In this document: in pieces, positions 31,358 through 42,122 of the stretch
How the letters are laid out: each line of letters begins with the position of its first letter
Position numbering within the stretch: the first letter of the stretch is position 1
Translations under genes and position numbers: made by a program
Assembly (NCBI GenBank): GCA_018343915.1
Contig: JABRWF010000001.1
Coordinates: 682,001 to 746,000, forward strand
DNA length: 64,000 nt
Source of the DNA: Agroathelia rolfsii
Taxonomy: Eukaryota > Basidiomycota > Agaricomycetes > Amylocorticiales > Amylocorticiaceae
Direction: 5' to 3'
Notes under the pieces: generated by a model
The model's input: the letters and a program-made list of their open reading frames with translations, nothing else
Told to the model about the DNA's origin: nothing
The model's database searches: none

Positions 31358-32215
31358 TGTCAAGGGATCACTCTTGACTATACGGAGATAATCAAAAATA
31401 ACCTCCCAACCTTTAGCAAAGTACCTAAGACAGAAGTTTTCCCACACTACACAAACCCCTTTATCTATTGAGGGTGGTAAGGGTACTCTGCTTATACCTT
31501 ACGAAGCTCCGGAGACTTAAGTCGGAGGGGAGCGGAGTTCCCGGAGGTTCCGAATCACGCATCACGCATCTAACTAACTAGTCTAGGGAATTTCACCCTA
31601 CTAATTGGAATTTATATGTGCTAAGACGTGGGGCTAGGCCCGGAGGTTAGAGAACCCTAAAGGCAAAGTTGATTGAGTAATTTCTAAGAGGAATACAAAC
31701 GCTAAATACTTGCCTGAAGGCAAAGAGGTCAAAGCTGGCCTTTCAGGACAAGTTACATCAACTACTTATACTACTACGAAAGCTCCACGCTAGTTCTGAC
31801 GCGGAGACAAGAGATAGAAAAAGTAGAATATGCAGGGGGAGACCTTTTCCCTAACTCCGACGGGCAGCCGTGCGGAAATACAACACTTGCGGAAGCTCCG
31901 CGCTCAGGAGCGGAGCTCCTTAAGAGTTCTGGAGCGGAAGCTCAGAGGTATGTAGCGGAACCAGTATCCATTAGGAGTCAGTCAGTGATCAGAGGTTTGT
32001 ACTCTGGAGTTATGCGGAATGGTGAACAGGAAATGCACAACTCACGATTACTCCTGTAGCGTGCGGCTTAGTTATATAAGGGCCAATCATAGGACTACTC
32101 ACTGCCTACAGACCACGCTCTGAGGGTAATATAATAAAAGAAAAATGAAACAAAATATAATACATTGTTTAAATAATAACAAAAAATTCATAGTCCAAAA
32201 TTCCAACTCATAACA
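31358..32215 (-). mobile_element. Family L LTR (L2, 858 bp) at a chimeric junction
   Basis: The ends TGTCAAGG and CATAACA are intact, but flanking bases CTATT and ATAAC do not match, and the two sides belong to different elements (Copia H on the left, Gypsy D gag on the right). This marks a deletion or recombination breakpoint. CpG content is high, so this copy is younger than L1. Confidence 0.82.
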
Positions 32216-32672
32216 ATAACCAAGATGCAAAGAAAGTTGGTCGAAATCACAGATCGTCCTGTGCCTACCCCTGCCCCAGCTCCAGTCCCTCAGGTAGTCA
32301 CAGTATCCTCTACCAAGGAAAGAGGAAGAAAGCCCTCAAAGTTTATGGGTGACCATGAGAAATATAAAGACTTTATCCTGGGTTTTGAAAATTATCTGGG
32401 TCTGAACCCCACCTTGTATAGCATAGATTGCAACAAGGGCAGGCTGTTGATTTCTTTGTTGGAAGAGGGTCCAAGAAGGTAGTCGGAAAAATGGTCCAAC
32501 AAGATTCAGGCAGAAGAAGAAGTCAAGGGAGCACCTCCCTTTATCTTTGAAGACTTCTATAAGGCTTTCTGTGGACTCTATAGGTCATGGGATTATAAGA
32601 GGTCAGCTTTGGACAAGCTGAAGAATTTGAAGCAAGGGTCATGCAGTACCTAAGATTACATCATAGACTTCT
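32216..32672 (+). pseudogene. Gypsy element D gag, N-terminal fragment
   Basis: It matches the gag of element A: RKLVEITDRP, TKERGRKPSKFMG, KYKDFILGFENYLGLNP. In-frame TAGs occur near 32480 and 32650. The proline-rich N-terminus is missing, cut by LTR L2. The frame is interrupted after DF at 32672 by element N and resumes at 42981. Confidence 0.85.
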
Positions 32673-33412
32673 TGTCAGGGCATGGCCAGAGGCCATGACC
32701 AACCACTCCAAACAACCATAAAAAGGGGGGAGGGGGTAGGAGACAATGGAAAAGGTGGTGGGGAACTGAGAAAATAAACATGGTGGGAATACCCCTGGCA
32801 AGGGCTAACAAATGCCAAACATCATTGGACTTTACATACCTGTGTCCCTAACAGAGCAGACTATTGGGATACCCTATCCCTCACTGATTATTAGAGTACA
32901 CAGCCTCTCTTGACAATATAGACATAGAACATAAGCAGAGATAAGCCAGCATCATCATCACCAAGACATGAGAAAGTGAAAGAGTAGATTGAGCAAAGAA
33001 CACTGAGTGGTGAACAGAGTGGTCTGAACTAGAGAAGCATTTTCTAGGACAGCCAGCCTTAAGTACATACATAAACTGTACAGTAGCTGAGTCCTAATAT
33101 TGAAGAGGAGAATGAAAGTGTAGCCACATCAGCCACAAAGAGGAGAAATGCAAACATGTAAAGTAAAAAGCATATCCAATAAGATCAAAGATGAGATAAG
33201 ATAATCAGAGTAGAAAATAAGGTAAAGGAATACTACCCTAAGGTCTCTCTAAAAGGATTCAATGATCAGAAAAGAAATGCAAGTACAGTAAGCAAAACAT
33301 TCAATGCACAAAATCAAAGAAAATTATATAAAATAAAATAAAATCAGGAAAAATATAGAAAAACCAGAGAAAAATCAAGAGAGTAGAAAAGCCAAAAGTT
33401 CAACTCATGACA
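32673..33412 (-). repeat. Element N left LTR (740 bp)
   Basis: Plus-strand ends are TGTCAGGGCATGG and CAACTCATGACA. Minus-strand sense starts TGTCATGAGTTGAAC like family F, but most of the rest differs. Confidence 0.75.
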
Positions 33413-33787
33413 TTACTCCCTTCCTAAGGTGAAGCTGTCCCTAGCTTCACAAATAAAAGTAGGGGTAAGCAGTGAAAGAAAAAGAAAAGAAAATTCAAAC
33501 CAAAAATTCAAAATCAAGAGTTGGCCTTGAGAAATAAAAAGAGGGGTTAAGGCACAAAAGGAACCACTAGGGTTTACATGATAGAAGGGTGAATACATGT
33601 CATAAAAATCATAAAACATTAAAGGCATCAAAAGAAAATAAACTTCAAAATATAAAACACCTTGATATAAAAGAAACATAAAAGGGGTTAAAACTTACAG
33701 GATGAATGCAAGCCAGACCATCCAAAGTCAGAGGGAGAAGTGCCAAGGTGTCTGGTTGCAAAGGCAGAGCATCTCTAGCTAGCATGC
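33413..33787 (-). other. Element N interior, left part; no gene seen
   Basis: This AT-rich sequence between the polypurine tract and the insertion site of element B contains only short accidental frames. Confidence 0.55.
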
Positions 33788-33792
33788 CAACT

Positions 33793-34777
33793 TGTTACAA
33801 GTTGCTCAAAGTATTATAATTTTATTTTGAATTTTTTATTATTTTTCTGAATTTTTCCTGATTTTTCTCTATTTTTTGATATATATATATTGTATATTAC
33901 GTAAATATACACTCTGATGACTAAGCAAGTCATGTGACCAGTCGACCATGTGACTGGCCATCATGTGATCACTAGTCATGTGACATATTATGTAAGCAGA
34001 TTCTAGAACATGGGTCCGGATCATGACACCACTTCAGACTCACTATAATAATAATGGCGCAATATCACGCCATACTTAGCATTGCTGTGCACAGACCATG
34101 TAATTGTGCACAGACCAGGTAGAAATAGTATATAACCCTGTAGTGCCTCTACCTGAAGACCTCAGATTTGTTCTCTTTGTCTTTAGGTAAGCACAGTAGT
34201 GCTTTGTATTAGATAGAATGCTAACATAATAAAACTTTGTCTTCAGAGCCATCATCTCTTAAGGCGTGACTGCCTGTCTCCCCCCCTTTCTCCTCCTCTC
34301 TATCCCTTCCAAATCCCTTAGGCTTTGTGCCAGAGGGTTACTGTGTGCTTAGTGCTACAGTAGTTAAAGAGGTTGCTCTGTGCCCCTCTTTTGTTAGCGT
34401 GCATAAGACAGGTCCAGGCCTTTGGCTGACCATTTGCATTGCTGTATACATCACATAGTGCTTAGTGCACTCAAGCAAGCAAAGGCATCGCCCTGCATTT
34501 ATTGCGGTTAAGATACATTGCACCCATATCTGCATACACAAGATATTTCTTGTCTTGACAATAGGCCTTGTGTGAAAGCTTAGTAAGCTTGGAGTAACAC
34601 CTGGTAATTGAAGAGCTAGAAGTTGCGTGAGAGCAGAGACCGGGCAAGGAAGTGTACACCCATGTATCCTAGGTCTTAGGAGTTGTAAAACAGCCTTACT
34701 GGCTACCCCGCACCTTACAGGGGTTGACGTAGACACTAGTTGAGTTTTAGTGGCAAGAGGCAGGTGTGCTCTTGACA
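33793..34777 (+). repeat. Element B 5' LTR
   Basis: It begins TGTTACAAG and ends CTTGACA. It contains two TGCACAGACCA boxes, TATATAAC, stem arms at 34151-34160 and 34179-34188 (one mismatch) and a third arm at 34239-34246 after AATAAA. Transcription probably starts near the first arm. Confidence 0.92.
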
Positions 34778-35178
34778 TTAGAACGAATCTCCCCTCCCCT
34801 TTCTGCGCTAGCTGCTTTGTGCAACTAGAGGTGGTGTTGTGAGCCACATTATTTTGAGCAAGAAACAATTACTGTAGAAAATTTTGTAAACTACCACGGT
34901 CAAGTACGATACTAAGTAGTAGTCTTCACATTCGTACATCTCTTGTTTTGGGAGTATTCTTGGCCAGCTTGCAAGTAGTATTAGTATCCACGGTTGCATT
35001 GGTTTTTTTGAGCTATTAAAGGGAACATCACCTGAGTGGATAGACGAAAAAGACTCCAGTCGCTACAAGTAGCCCAAAACAAGTAGCATATATTCAGTAG
35101 AATTAGGCCTAGCTCAAAGGGCAAAACAAAAACCTTTTATCTTGTACAAATCACTTTGGGAGTCTCCAGTCTTTACTG
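34778..35178 (+). other. Element B leader
   Basis: About 400 bp of untranslated leader start with TTAGAACGAATC at the LTR edge. No convincing tRNA primer site is visible. The gag frame is already open near its end, so the true gag start may lie slightly upstream of 35179. Confidence 0.5.
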
Positions 35179-36486
35179 TTGAGCTTGCCCACCATTTCAC
35201 ACCAAACCCCACCTCAAGAACCCACTCCTCCTGCTGAGTCAGAAGAAGAATCCTCAGAAGAAGAATCATCGGAAGCCGAATCCTCTGACGAGGAAAATCC
35301 TATATTCTTACCCCCATTCCCATCGGCTCATACGTCAGCACAAGTTTCAGCCCACGTATCACCTCAACCAGAATCACCCATGGCACAACAAGTCAACAAT
35401 GCTGCACTTATGCAGCAGCTCATCCAAAACCAGACAATGATGATGCAGTGGATGCAGCAGCAAGGCGAGTCGCGAGGCAAGCCAAAAGAAATTGGCCATG
35501 CGCCACCTACGTTCGACGGACAATGGGTTAATTATCATCCATTCCTTCAAAAATTTCAGGCTTATCTGGAATTGAACCCAAGAGTGTATGTCACGGATGA
35601 GGAAAAGGTCAAGTACCTTTTAGGGTTAATGGTGGAAGGTGCCATGGCTTGGTCCAGCCTGTGGTACACCGAATTAGGACTACAGAACCGGGTACCTGGG
35701 CCCGTAACATACCAGGAAGTAATTGAAAGCTTCAAATCCTTATTTGGGGCCTTTGACAAAAAAGTAGCAGCAAGAGACCAGCTGCGTCACCTGCAACAAG
35801 GCACCACATCCACAAGGAATTTTGGGATGGCCTTTATGTTGTTAGGTAAAAGGACAGGGTTATCCAATGATGACCTTAGAGAGAAGTACCTGGAGAGGAT
35901 GAACGTCAAGCTCCGACGTATCATTACAGGCTGGGATAGGGACACCTCAACCCTAACCAAGTTGATGAATGCAGCACACAACGCAGAAGTCAACCTAATG
36001 AAGGAGGAGATGTTATCCAGCAAAAGATACTGGTACAACAACAACCCCCAGTCTGACCTCCAGCGGAACGATCCTGACGCGATGGATATCTCGGCTACTA
36101 TATTGGGAAGGACACCCAATGTATCAAAAAACCCATTCCTGAGTGCAGGTCCTGCCCAGCAGACCTCCCCGTTGCAAGTGGCTGCAATGCAAAACAATCC
36201 GACCACACAATCCAACAATCCGTTTAGGCGGAAAGACATCATCTGTTATAATTGCCAAAAGAAAGGGCATATAGCACGGGACTGTAGGAGTCCAAAAGCT
36301 GATAAAGGCAGCTCAAACAATCCTTTCCAGAAGGTGGCAGCAGCATCAGCGCCCACACCAACATCACCACCACCGCCAGCGAACCAGGGGCCAACAAGTA
36401 GCCTGATGACACAGGATGACATGTTTAACATGATCCAAGAACAAGGCCAAATGATTGTGGCCTTAAAAGACAAGCTGGGTTTTTAA
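35179..36486 (+). CDS. Element B Gag
   Basis: The frame ends at TAA 36484-36486. The first in-frame ATG is at 35381 (MAQQVNNAALMQQ), but the acidic segment before it (EEESSEEESSEAESSDEE) resembles the N-terminal part of element A's Gag, so a non-ATG or spliced start is possible. A helical Gln/Met-rich stretch is followed by the retrotransposon gag core (PTFDGQWVNYHPFLQKFQAY ...) and one CCHC zinc knuckle (CYNCQKKGHIARDC) near the C-terminus. The last codons hold the slippery GGGTTTT. The protein forms the particle that packages element RNA. No stop or frameshift interrupts it. Confidence 0.9.
   Translation: MSLPTISHQTPPQEPTPPAESEEESSEEESSEAESSDEENPIFLPPFPSAHTSAQVSAHVSPQPESPMAQQVNNAALMQQLIQNQTMMMQWMQQQGESRGKPKEIGHAPPTFDGQWVNYHPFLQKFQAYLELNPRVYVTDEEKVKYLLGLMVEGAMAWSSLWYTELGLQNRVPGPVTYQEVIESFKSLFGAFDKKVAARDQLRHLQQGTTSTRNFGMAFMLLGKRTGLSNDDLREKYLERMNVKLRRIITGWDRDTSTLTKLMNAAHNAEVNLMKEEMLSSKRYWYNNNPQSDLQRNDPDAMDISATILGRTPNVSKNPFLSAGPAQQTSPLQVAAMQNNPTTQSNNPFRRKDIICYNCQKKGHIARDCRSPKADKGSSNNPFQKVAAASAPTPTSPPPPANQGPTSSLMTQDDMFNMIQEQGQMIVALKDKLGF
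36477..36483 (+). promoter_or_regulatory. -1 frameshift heptamer GGGTTTT at the gag-pol junction of element B
   Basis: In the gag frame CTG GGT TTT TAA the heptamer G GGT TTT precedes the stop directly. A -1 slip gives GGG TTT TTA AAT CAG and continues open into pol at 36537. Position and heptamer are conserved in elements A and D. Confidence 0.75.
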
Positions 36487-39400
36487 ATCAGTCAGAGTAT
36501 GCGGCCAATGCTACTGATCAATTTGTACAAAATAAAATGTCTTCTATTTTTACTTCTTCTTCCTTTTTGATTTCTGCTTCTTCTGTACAAGGTGTGCATG
36601 GACAACACCTAAATATACCTATTATGTTCCATGGACATTTCTCTACTATTTCAGTATCGGCTATGATTGATTCTGGAGCAACCTCCACCTTTATAAATAA
36701 AAAATTTGTAGAAAAACATAACATAAAAACTTCACAACTACATAAAAAAATTCCTTTGTACAATATAGATAATTCTCCCAATGCGATTGGTTTCATTTCA
36801 GAATACGTTACGCTCTTGACCCAGATAGGACAGGAAAAACAACGATTGGTATTCTTAGTAGTAGACATTGGTACCGAAGATGTAATCTTAGGTATTGACT
36901 GGCTAAGACTAGAAAACCCTGTCATTAACTGGAAAAAGGGGAATGTAACTTTAATGGACGACTTGCTAAAAGATAAGGAATACAAAAAAATCAATAAAAT
37001 CATAAAAGATGAGGAATCCCCTCCAAAATTGGCTGCAACTGTGAGTTTGCCACCCCAATACCAACAACATGCCAGGGTATTTTCTGAGGCCGAGTCTCAA
37101 TGCTTTCCTACCAGTAAGCCATATAACCATAAAATCGAACTGGTAGAAGGAGTAGAGATGAAACAAGCCAAGGTATACCCCCTGTCAATCCCAGAGTTAA
37201 AAGAGCTAGATGTGTACCTTGAGGAGAATCTGGCAAAGGGCTACATAAGAAAATCCCAAAGCCCTTATGCCTCACCTTTCTTTTTCATACCCAAGAAAAA
37301 TGGAAAATTAAGACCTATAGTGGATTATCGTCGACTAAATAATATCACTATAAAGAACTCCTACCCGCTACTGCTCATCTCCTCTATCGTTGACGGACTC
37401 TCTAGGGCCAAAATATTTACCAAACTAGATCTACGATGGGGATACAATAACGTATTGATCAAAGAAGGACACCAAGAGCGGGCAGCATTCATAACCCCTC
37501 AAGGACTCTTTGAACCCCTAGTAATGACATTTGGTTTATGTAACGCCCCAGCCACATTCCAAGCCATGATGGATGAAATATTTGCAGACCTAATCGCACA
37601 AGGATTAGTGTATGTATATATAGATGACATCATTATTGCCACTGCCAACCTAGAAAAACACCAACGATTGGTACATGAAGTTTTACAAAGGTTAGCGGAA
37701 AATGACCTATTCGCAAACTTAGAAAAATGTCTATTCGAAGTACCTGAGGTGGAATTCCTGGGCGTAATAATTAGCTACAACCACGTACAAATGACCAATG
37801 AAAAGGTGCAAGCAATCCTAGACTGGCCTGTCCCTAAGACAGTCAAGGATGTGCAAAAATTCAGAGGTCTAGCTAATTATTATCGGAGATTTATCAAAGG
37901 GTTCAGCAATATTACTAAGCCCCTCGATAAATTAACAGGCAAAGGCGCTTGGAGATGGGAAAAGGAGGAACAGAAATCATTTGACGATCTCAAAAAGGCT
38001 TTCACTACAGCCCCAGTGTTGGCAATATACGATCACCAAAGAGAAAGTCGAATTGAAACTGATGCCTTGGGTTACGCAACGGGTGGAGTCTTCTCCCAGT
38101 TGCAGGATGATGGTGAATGGCACCCCATCGCCTTCCATTCCAAATCCATGGATGATGCTCAACGAAACTATGACATCTGGGATAAGGAAATGCTGGCAAT
38201 TATCCGAGCATTGGAAGAGTGGCGTCATTATATCATTGGATTGCCCAAACCGGTAGAAATTTGGTCTGATCATAAGAATTTGGAGTATTGGGCAACAAGT
38301 CAGCATTTGAGTCGACGACAAGCACAATGGTACAGGATCCTACAAGAATACAATTTTACCCTGTGCTACAAAAAAGGGTCAACCAATGGACGAGCTGATG
38401 CCCTATCCCGACGACCAGATTTTTACACGGAAGAATCTCAGGACAATCTCAATGTCACTGTCTTACAACCCGCCCATTTTAAAATCATGGCTGCAAAAAG
38501 AGGTCATGTTTTGGTTGAAGGAGAAAAGGAGATCCTGGCAGAAGTTAGACGGGAAAGCACCGAGTGTTATGAGTTCACTAACTTTAGTCTGATTTTTCTT
38601 TTATTTTTCCTTTATTTTATCCTTTCTTTTCATTGATAGTTTAGTATTACTTAGGTTAGGGTTTAGGTCATGTGATTTGTACATCACATGATTATTACTA
38701 TATTAACCTCATCATGTACACCTGTAGACTTTAGACTGTTGTCTTTGTCTACAGGTGAGTAACCTATGTATTTTCTACTCTACTTTAATTTAACTTTGTC
38801 TACAGTTCCCTTTTCAGCATCACTAAGAAGTGTGAAGCTAACCTAGAGAGGTAGCTAGCCCAGAGAGGTAGCTAGCCTAGAGAGGTAGCTAGGCCAGATG
38901 GACAAGGAGTCCAGCCTTGAGGCCATCTTAGTGAGAGCATGAGTGGTGTTGGGAGGGGGACCTCCTGACACCGAGCTGTTGGAATCCCTCTATCAGATTG
39001 TCAAGATAGGTCCACAACAAATTGCCTTGGGATTACAGGATTGGGAAACAGAAGACGGACTAGTGCTATACAAAGAAAAGGTATTCGTGCCCCCCAATAA
39101 AAGTCTAAAAGAAAAGATTTTGGCCAAATACCATGACTTGGCGCTAGCAGGACACCCGGGACGCACAAAGACACTAGAACTTATCAGCAGAAATTACTAT
39201 TGGATTAACATGACAAAAGAAATAAACCAATACGTAGATTCTTGCCTACTATGCCAAGCGAATAAACCTAGCAGACAAGCATTACCTGGATTACTCCATC
39301 CCCTCCCCGTACCAGGCAAACCATGGGAACATGTAACCTCAGATTTGATTGTCAAATTACCCAAGTCACACGGGTTTGACTCAATTCTAGTGGTAGTAGA

Positions 39401-40451
39401 TAGGCTAACAAAACTGGCACACTTCATACCAACCAATGAAAACATCTCTGCCAAAGACGTAGCTGATCTATATGTCAAAAATGTATTCAAACTTCATGGT
39501 ACACCGTCAACATGGACCTTGGATCATGGCCCCCAGTTTGCAAGCCAAGTGATGAAAGATATACATGCAAGTTTACATATCAAAACTGCGTTGTCCACTG
39601 CATACCACCCACAAAGTGATGGACAAACCGAGCGTGTAAATCAGGAGGTAGAACAGTACCTTAGAATTTTCTGCAATCATTGGCAAACAAATTGGGTGGA
39701 TTGGCTACCTTATGCGGAATTCATGCATAACAATAGGAAAAATGAGAGTACACGCACGAGTGCTTTCGAACTCACCTATGGTTATATTCCAAATTGGGAA
39801 GCCAAGGACATCCCAGATCCAACTCCAGGGGCCTTCAACTGGATAGAAAATGCCAAGGAGGCACAAAAGGAAGCCCAAGCAGCATTAGGGATGGCAAGAG
39901 AGCAAATGGAACAGTCGTACAACAAAGGAAAAAAGATGTTCCCAGACATTGAGGAAGGACAGGAGGTTTGGCTTAATACACGGAACCTGAAGCTTGATAG
40001 ACCATCCAAAAAACTAAGTCAAAAATGGATTGGACCCTACAAAGTACAGAAGAAGCTGAACGACCTGAACTACCAACTGGATCTCCCAGACAACCTCAGG
40101 ATCCATAACGTCTTTTACGTACATTTACTAAAGCCTCATCATGCCTCAGACCATCACCAAAAACTGCTGCCCCCTGTAGAAGTAGAAGGAGAAGAAGAGT
40201 ACAAAATGGAAGAAGTACTCAATTTGAGATTGCGGCGTGGAAAACTGGAGTTCTTAGTAACTTGGAAAGGATATCCAGGGGAACAAACCTGGGTCAGAGA
40301 ATCCGATATGCATGCAGACGATGCTATCAAAGATTTCTACAAGTCCAATCCAAGTGCACCAAGAAAAATCAGCACAGCAACGTTTGGTCTCTTACCTTTC
40401 CAAACTTGGGATAACTTGACAGAATGGCAACCCAAGGCGGATTGCCCCTAA
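36484..40451 (+). pseudogene. Element B Pol (protease, RT, RNase H, integrase, chromodomain), interrupted by a solo LTR
   Basis: The -1 frame runs 36484-38564, is interrupted by LTR R (38565-38970) and resumes at 38971-40451. Aspartic protease: MIDSGATSTF. RT: PKKNGKLRPIVDYRRLN and YIDDIIIA. RNase H: IETDALGYATGGVF and NLEYWATSQHLSRRQ. Integrase: HHCC zinc region (HPGRTKTLEL ... CLLCQANK) and catalytic residues in TSDLIV, LDHGPQFAS and DGQTERVNQE. C-terminal chromodomain: KMEEVLNLRLRRGKLEFLV, TWKGYPGEQTWVRESD. Frame is the same on both sides because LTR plus duplication equal 411 nt, but the LTR contains stops, so only protease-RT-RNase H can be made. All catalytic residues appear intact. Confidence 0.92.
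38565..38970 (+). mobile_element. Solo LTR R (406 bp) in element B pol
   Basis: It begins TGTTATGAGTTCAC, ends CCTCCTGACA and is flanked by CCGAG (38560-38564 and 38971-38975). It contains an 11-bp perfect inverted repeat (38719-38729 with 38747-38757), a third arm GTCTACAG (38798-38805), and three tandem copies of AGAGAGGTAGCTAG(C) near 38846-38895. A fragment resembling its 3' end lies near 54695. Confidence 0.93.
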
Positions 40452-40462
40452 GAAGGGGGTAA

Positions 40463-41445
40463 TGTTACGAGTCGCTCAAAGTATTATAATTTTATTTTGA
40501 ATTTTTTATTATTTTTCTGAATTTTTCCTGATTTTTCTCTATTTTTTGATATATATATTGTATATTACGTAAACATACACTCTGATGACTAAGCAAGTCA
40601 TGTGACCAGTCGACCATGTGACTGGCCATCATGTGATCACTAGTCATGTGACATATTATGTAAGCAGATTCTAGAACATGGGTCCGGATCATGACACCAC
40701 TTCAGACTCACTATAATAATAATGGCGCAATATCACGCCATACTTAGCATTGCTGCGCACAGACCATGTAATTGTGCACAGACCAGGTAGAAATAGTATA
40801 TAACCCTGTAGTGCCTCTACCTGAAGACCTCAGATTTGTTCTCTTTGTCTTCAGGTAAGCACAGTAGTGCTTTGTATTAGATAGAATGCTAACATAATAA
40901 AACTTTGTCTTCAGAGCCATCATCTCTTAAGGCGTGACTGCCTGTCTCCCCCCCTTTCTCCTCCTCTCTATCCCTTCCAAATCCCTTAGGCTTTGTGCCA
41001 GAGGGTTACTGTGTGCTTAGTGCTACAGTAGTTAAAGAGGTCGCTCCGTGCCCCTCTTTTGTTAGCGTGCATAAGACAGGTCCAGGCCTTTGGCTGACCA
41101 TTTGCATTGCTGTATACATCACATAGTGCTTAGTGCACTCAAGTAAGCAAAGGCATCGCCCTGCGTTTATTGCAGTTAAGATACATTGCACCCATATCTG
41201 CATACACAAGATATTTCTTGTCTTGACAATAGGCCTCATGTGAAAGCTTAGTAAGCTTGGAGTAACACCTGGTGATTGAAGAGCTAGAAGTTGCGTGAGA
41301 GCAAAGACCGGGCAAGGAAGTGTACACCCGCGTATCCTAGGTCTTAGGAGTTGTAAAACAGCCTTACTGGCTACCCCGCACCTTACAGGGGTTGACGTAG
41401 ACACTAGTTGAGTTTTAGTGGCAAGAGGCAGGTGTGCTCTTGACA
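40463..41445 (+). repeat. Element B 3' LTR
   Basis: It follows the polypurine tract and ends CTTGACA before CAACT. Promoter-like boxes GCGCACAGACCA (40754-40765) and GTGCACAGACCA (40774-40785), TATATAAC near 40797, stem arms 40819-40828 and 40847-40856, AATAAA and third arm 40907-40914 are present. Confidence 0.93.
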
Positions 41446-41450
41446 CAACT

Positions 41451-42122
41451 GGTGTCTTGTTATGACACAGAGCCAATTCCTCATGGTTGTTCACAGAGCA
41501 TCCCTAACCAGCCATGTGCTTAGAGTCATGATACCATTGCAGAGCCTACCTAACCAAGGGTTTTCAGCCAAAAACAGTAGTGGTTAAACCATACAGACAT
41601 CCTATAAATCAAAAGAAAATAAAATCAAAAAATATTCATCAAGCTTTTCATCCATAGTAGCATAGTTATAAAAACCCATGCCACCAAAAAAATACACTAG
41701 CCACTTTTCCCAGTATTGCAGCAGCAAGGCTACTACAACCCTTCCTACTTCATGGCAGTGAAACAGAGAGACCATCACTTTTCCCAGTACCAATGAAAGC
41801 ACAAGTGCAATCATGGCCCTTCCTACTTCATGAAAGTGCAAAGGCACATAAAAGTGCAGAGAGACACAACCTAATTTTCCCAGTATCTATACAGCCTAAG
41901 CAACAAAGACCCTTCCTACTTCTCAGGTGTGGAGGCTGGCATAAAGCACAGCAGAGGGGGATGGTAGAAAGCATGACAACACAGAAAATAGAAAAACAAA
42001 CAAAACAATGAAGGGGTTTAAAAAAAGAAATAGCCACTTAGCATTAATGGTGGGCCTAAACATCCATTCATCTGCAAAGGTCCTAGACCTAGGCAGGAAA
42101 GAGTTGGTAGAGCTTGACCAAA
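41451..42122 (-). repeat. Element N interior, right part, with imperfect tandem repeats
   Basis: Between about 41700 and 41930 three imperfect units of 80-95 bp repeat TTTTCCCAGTA ... CCCTTCCTACTTC. No conserved open frame exists. Beside the right LTR the minus strand reads TTTGGTCAAGCTC, a possible primer-binding site that I cannot assign to a tRNA. Confidence 0.6.

Larger units (their letters stand above)
33793..41445 (+). mobile_element. Element B: nearly intact chromovirus (Ty3/Gypsy with chromodomain)
   Basis: It is flanked by CAACT (33788-33792 and 41446-41450). The LTRs are 33793-34777 and 40463-41445 (985 and 983 bp), about 98% identical by eye. Gag and pol are open except for a 406-bp solo LTR inserted in pol at 38565. 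A polypurine tract (AAGAAGGGGGTAA) precedes the 3' LTR. The chromodomain at the pol C-terminus suggests targeting to modified histones. It inserted into element N, which is itself in element D. Confidence 0.95.

Noticed and set aside
41451..42122. The tandem repeats as a CRISPR-like array.
   Set aside because: Repeats are imperfect and contiguous, without unique spacers of constant length, and the host is eukaryotic.
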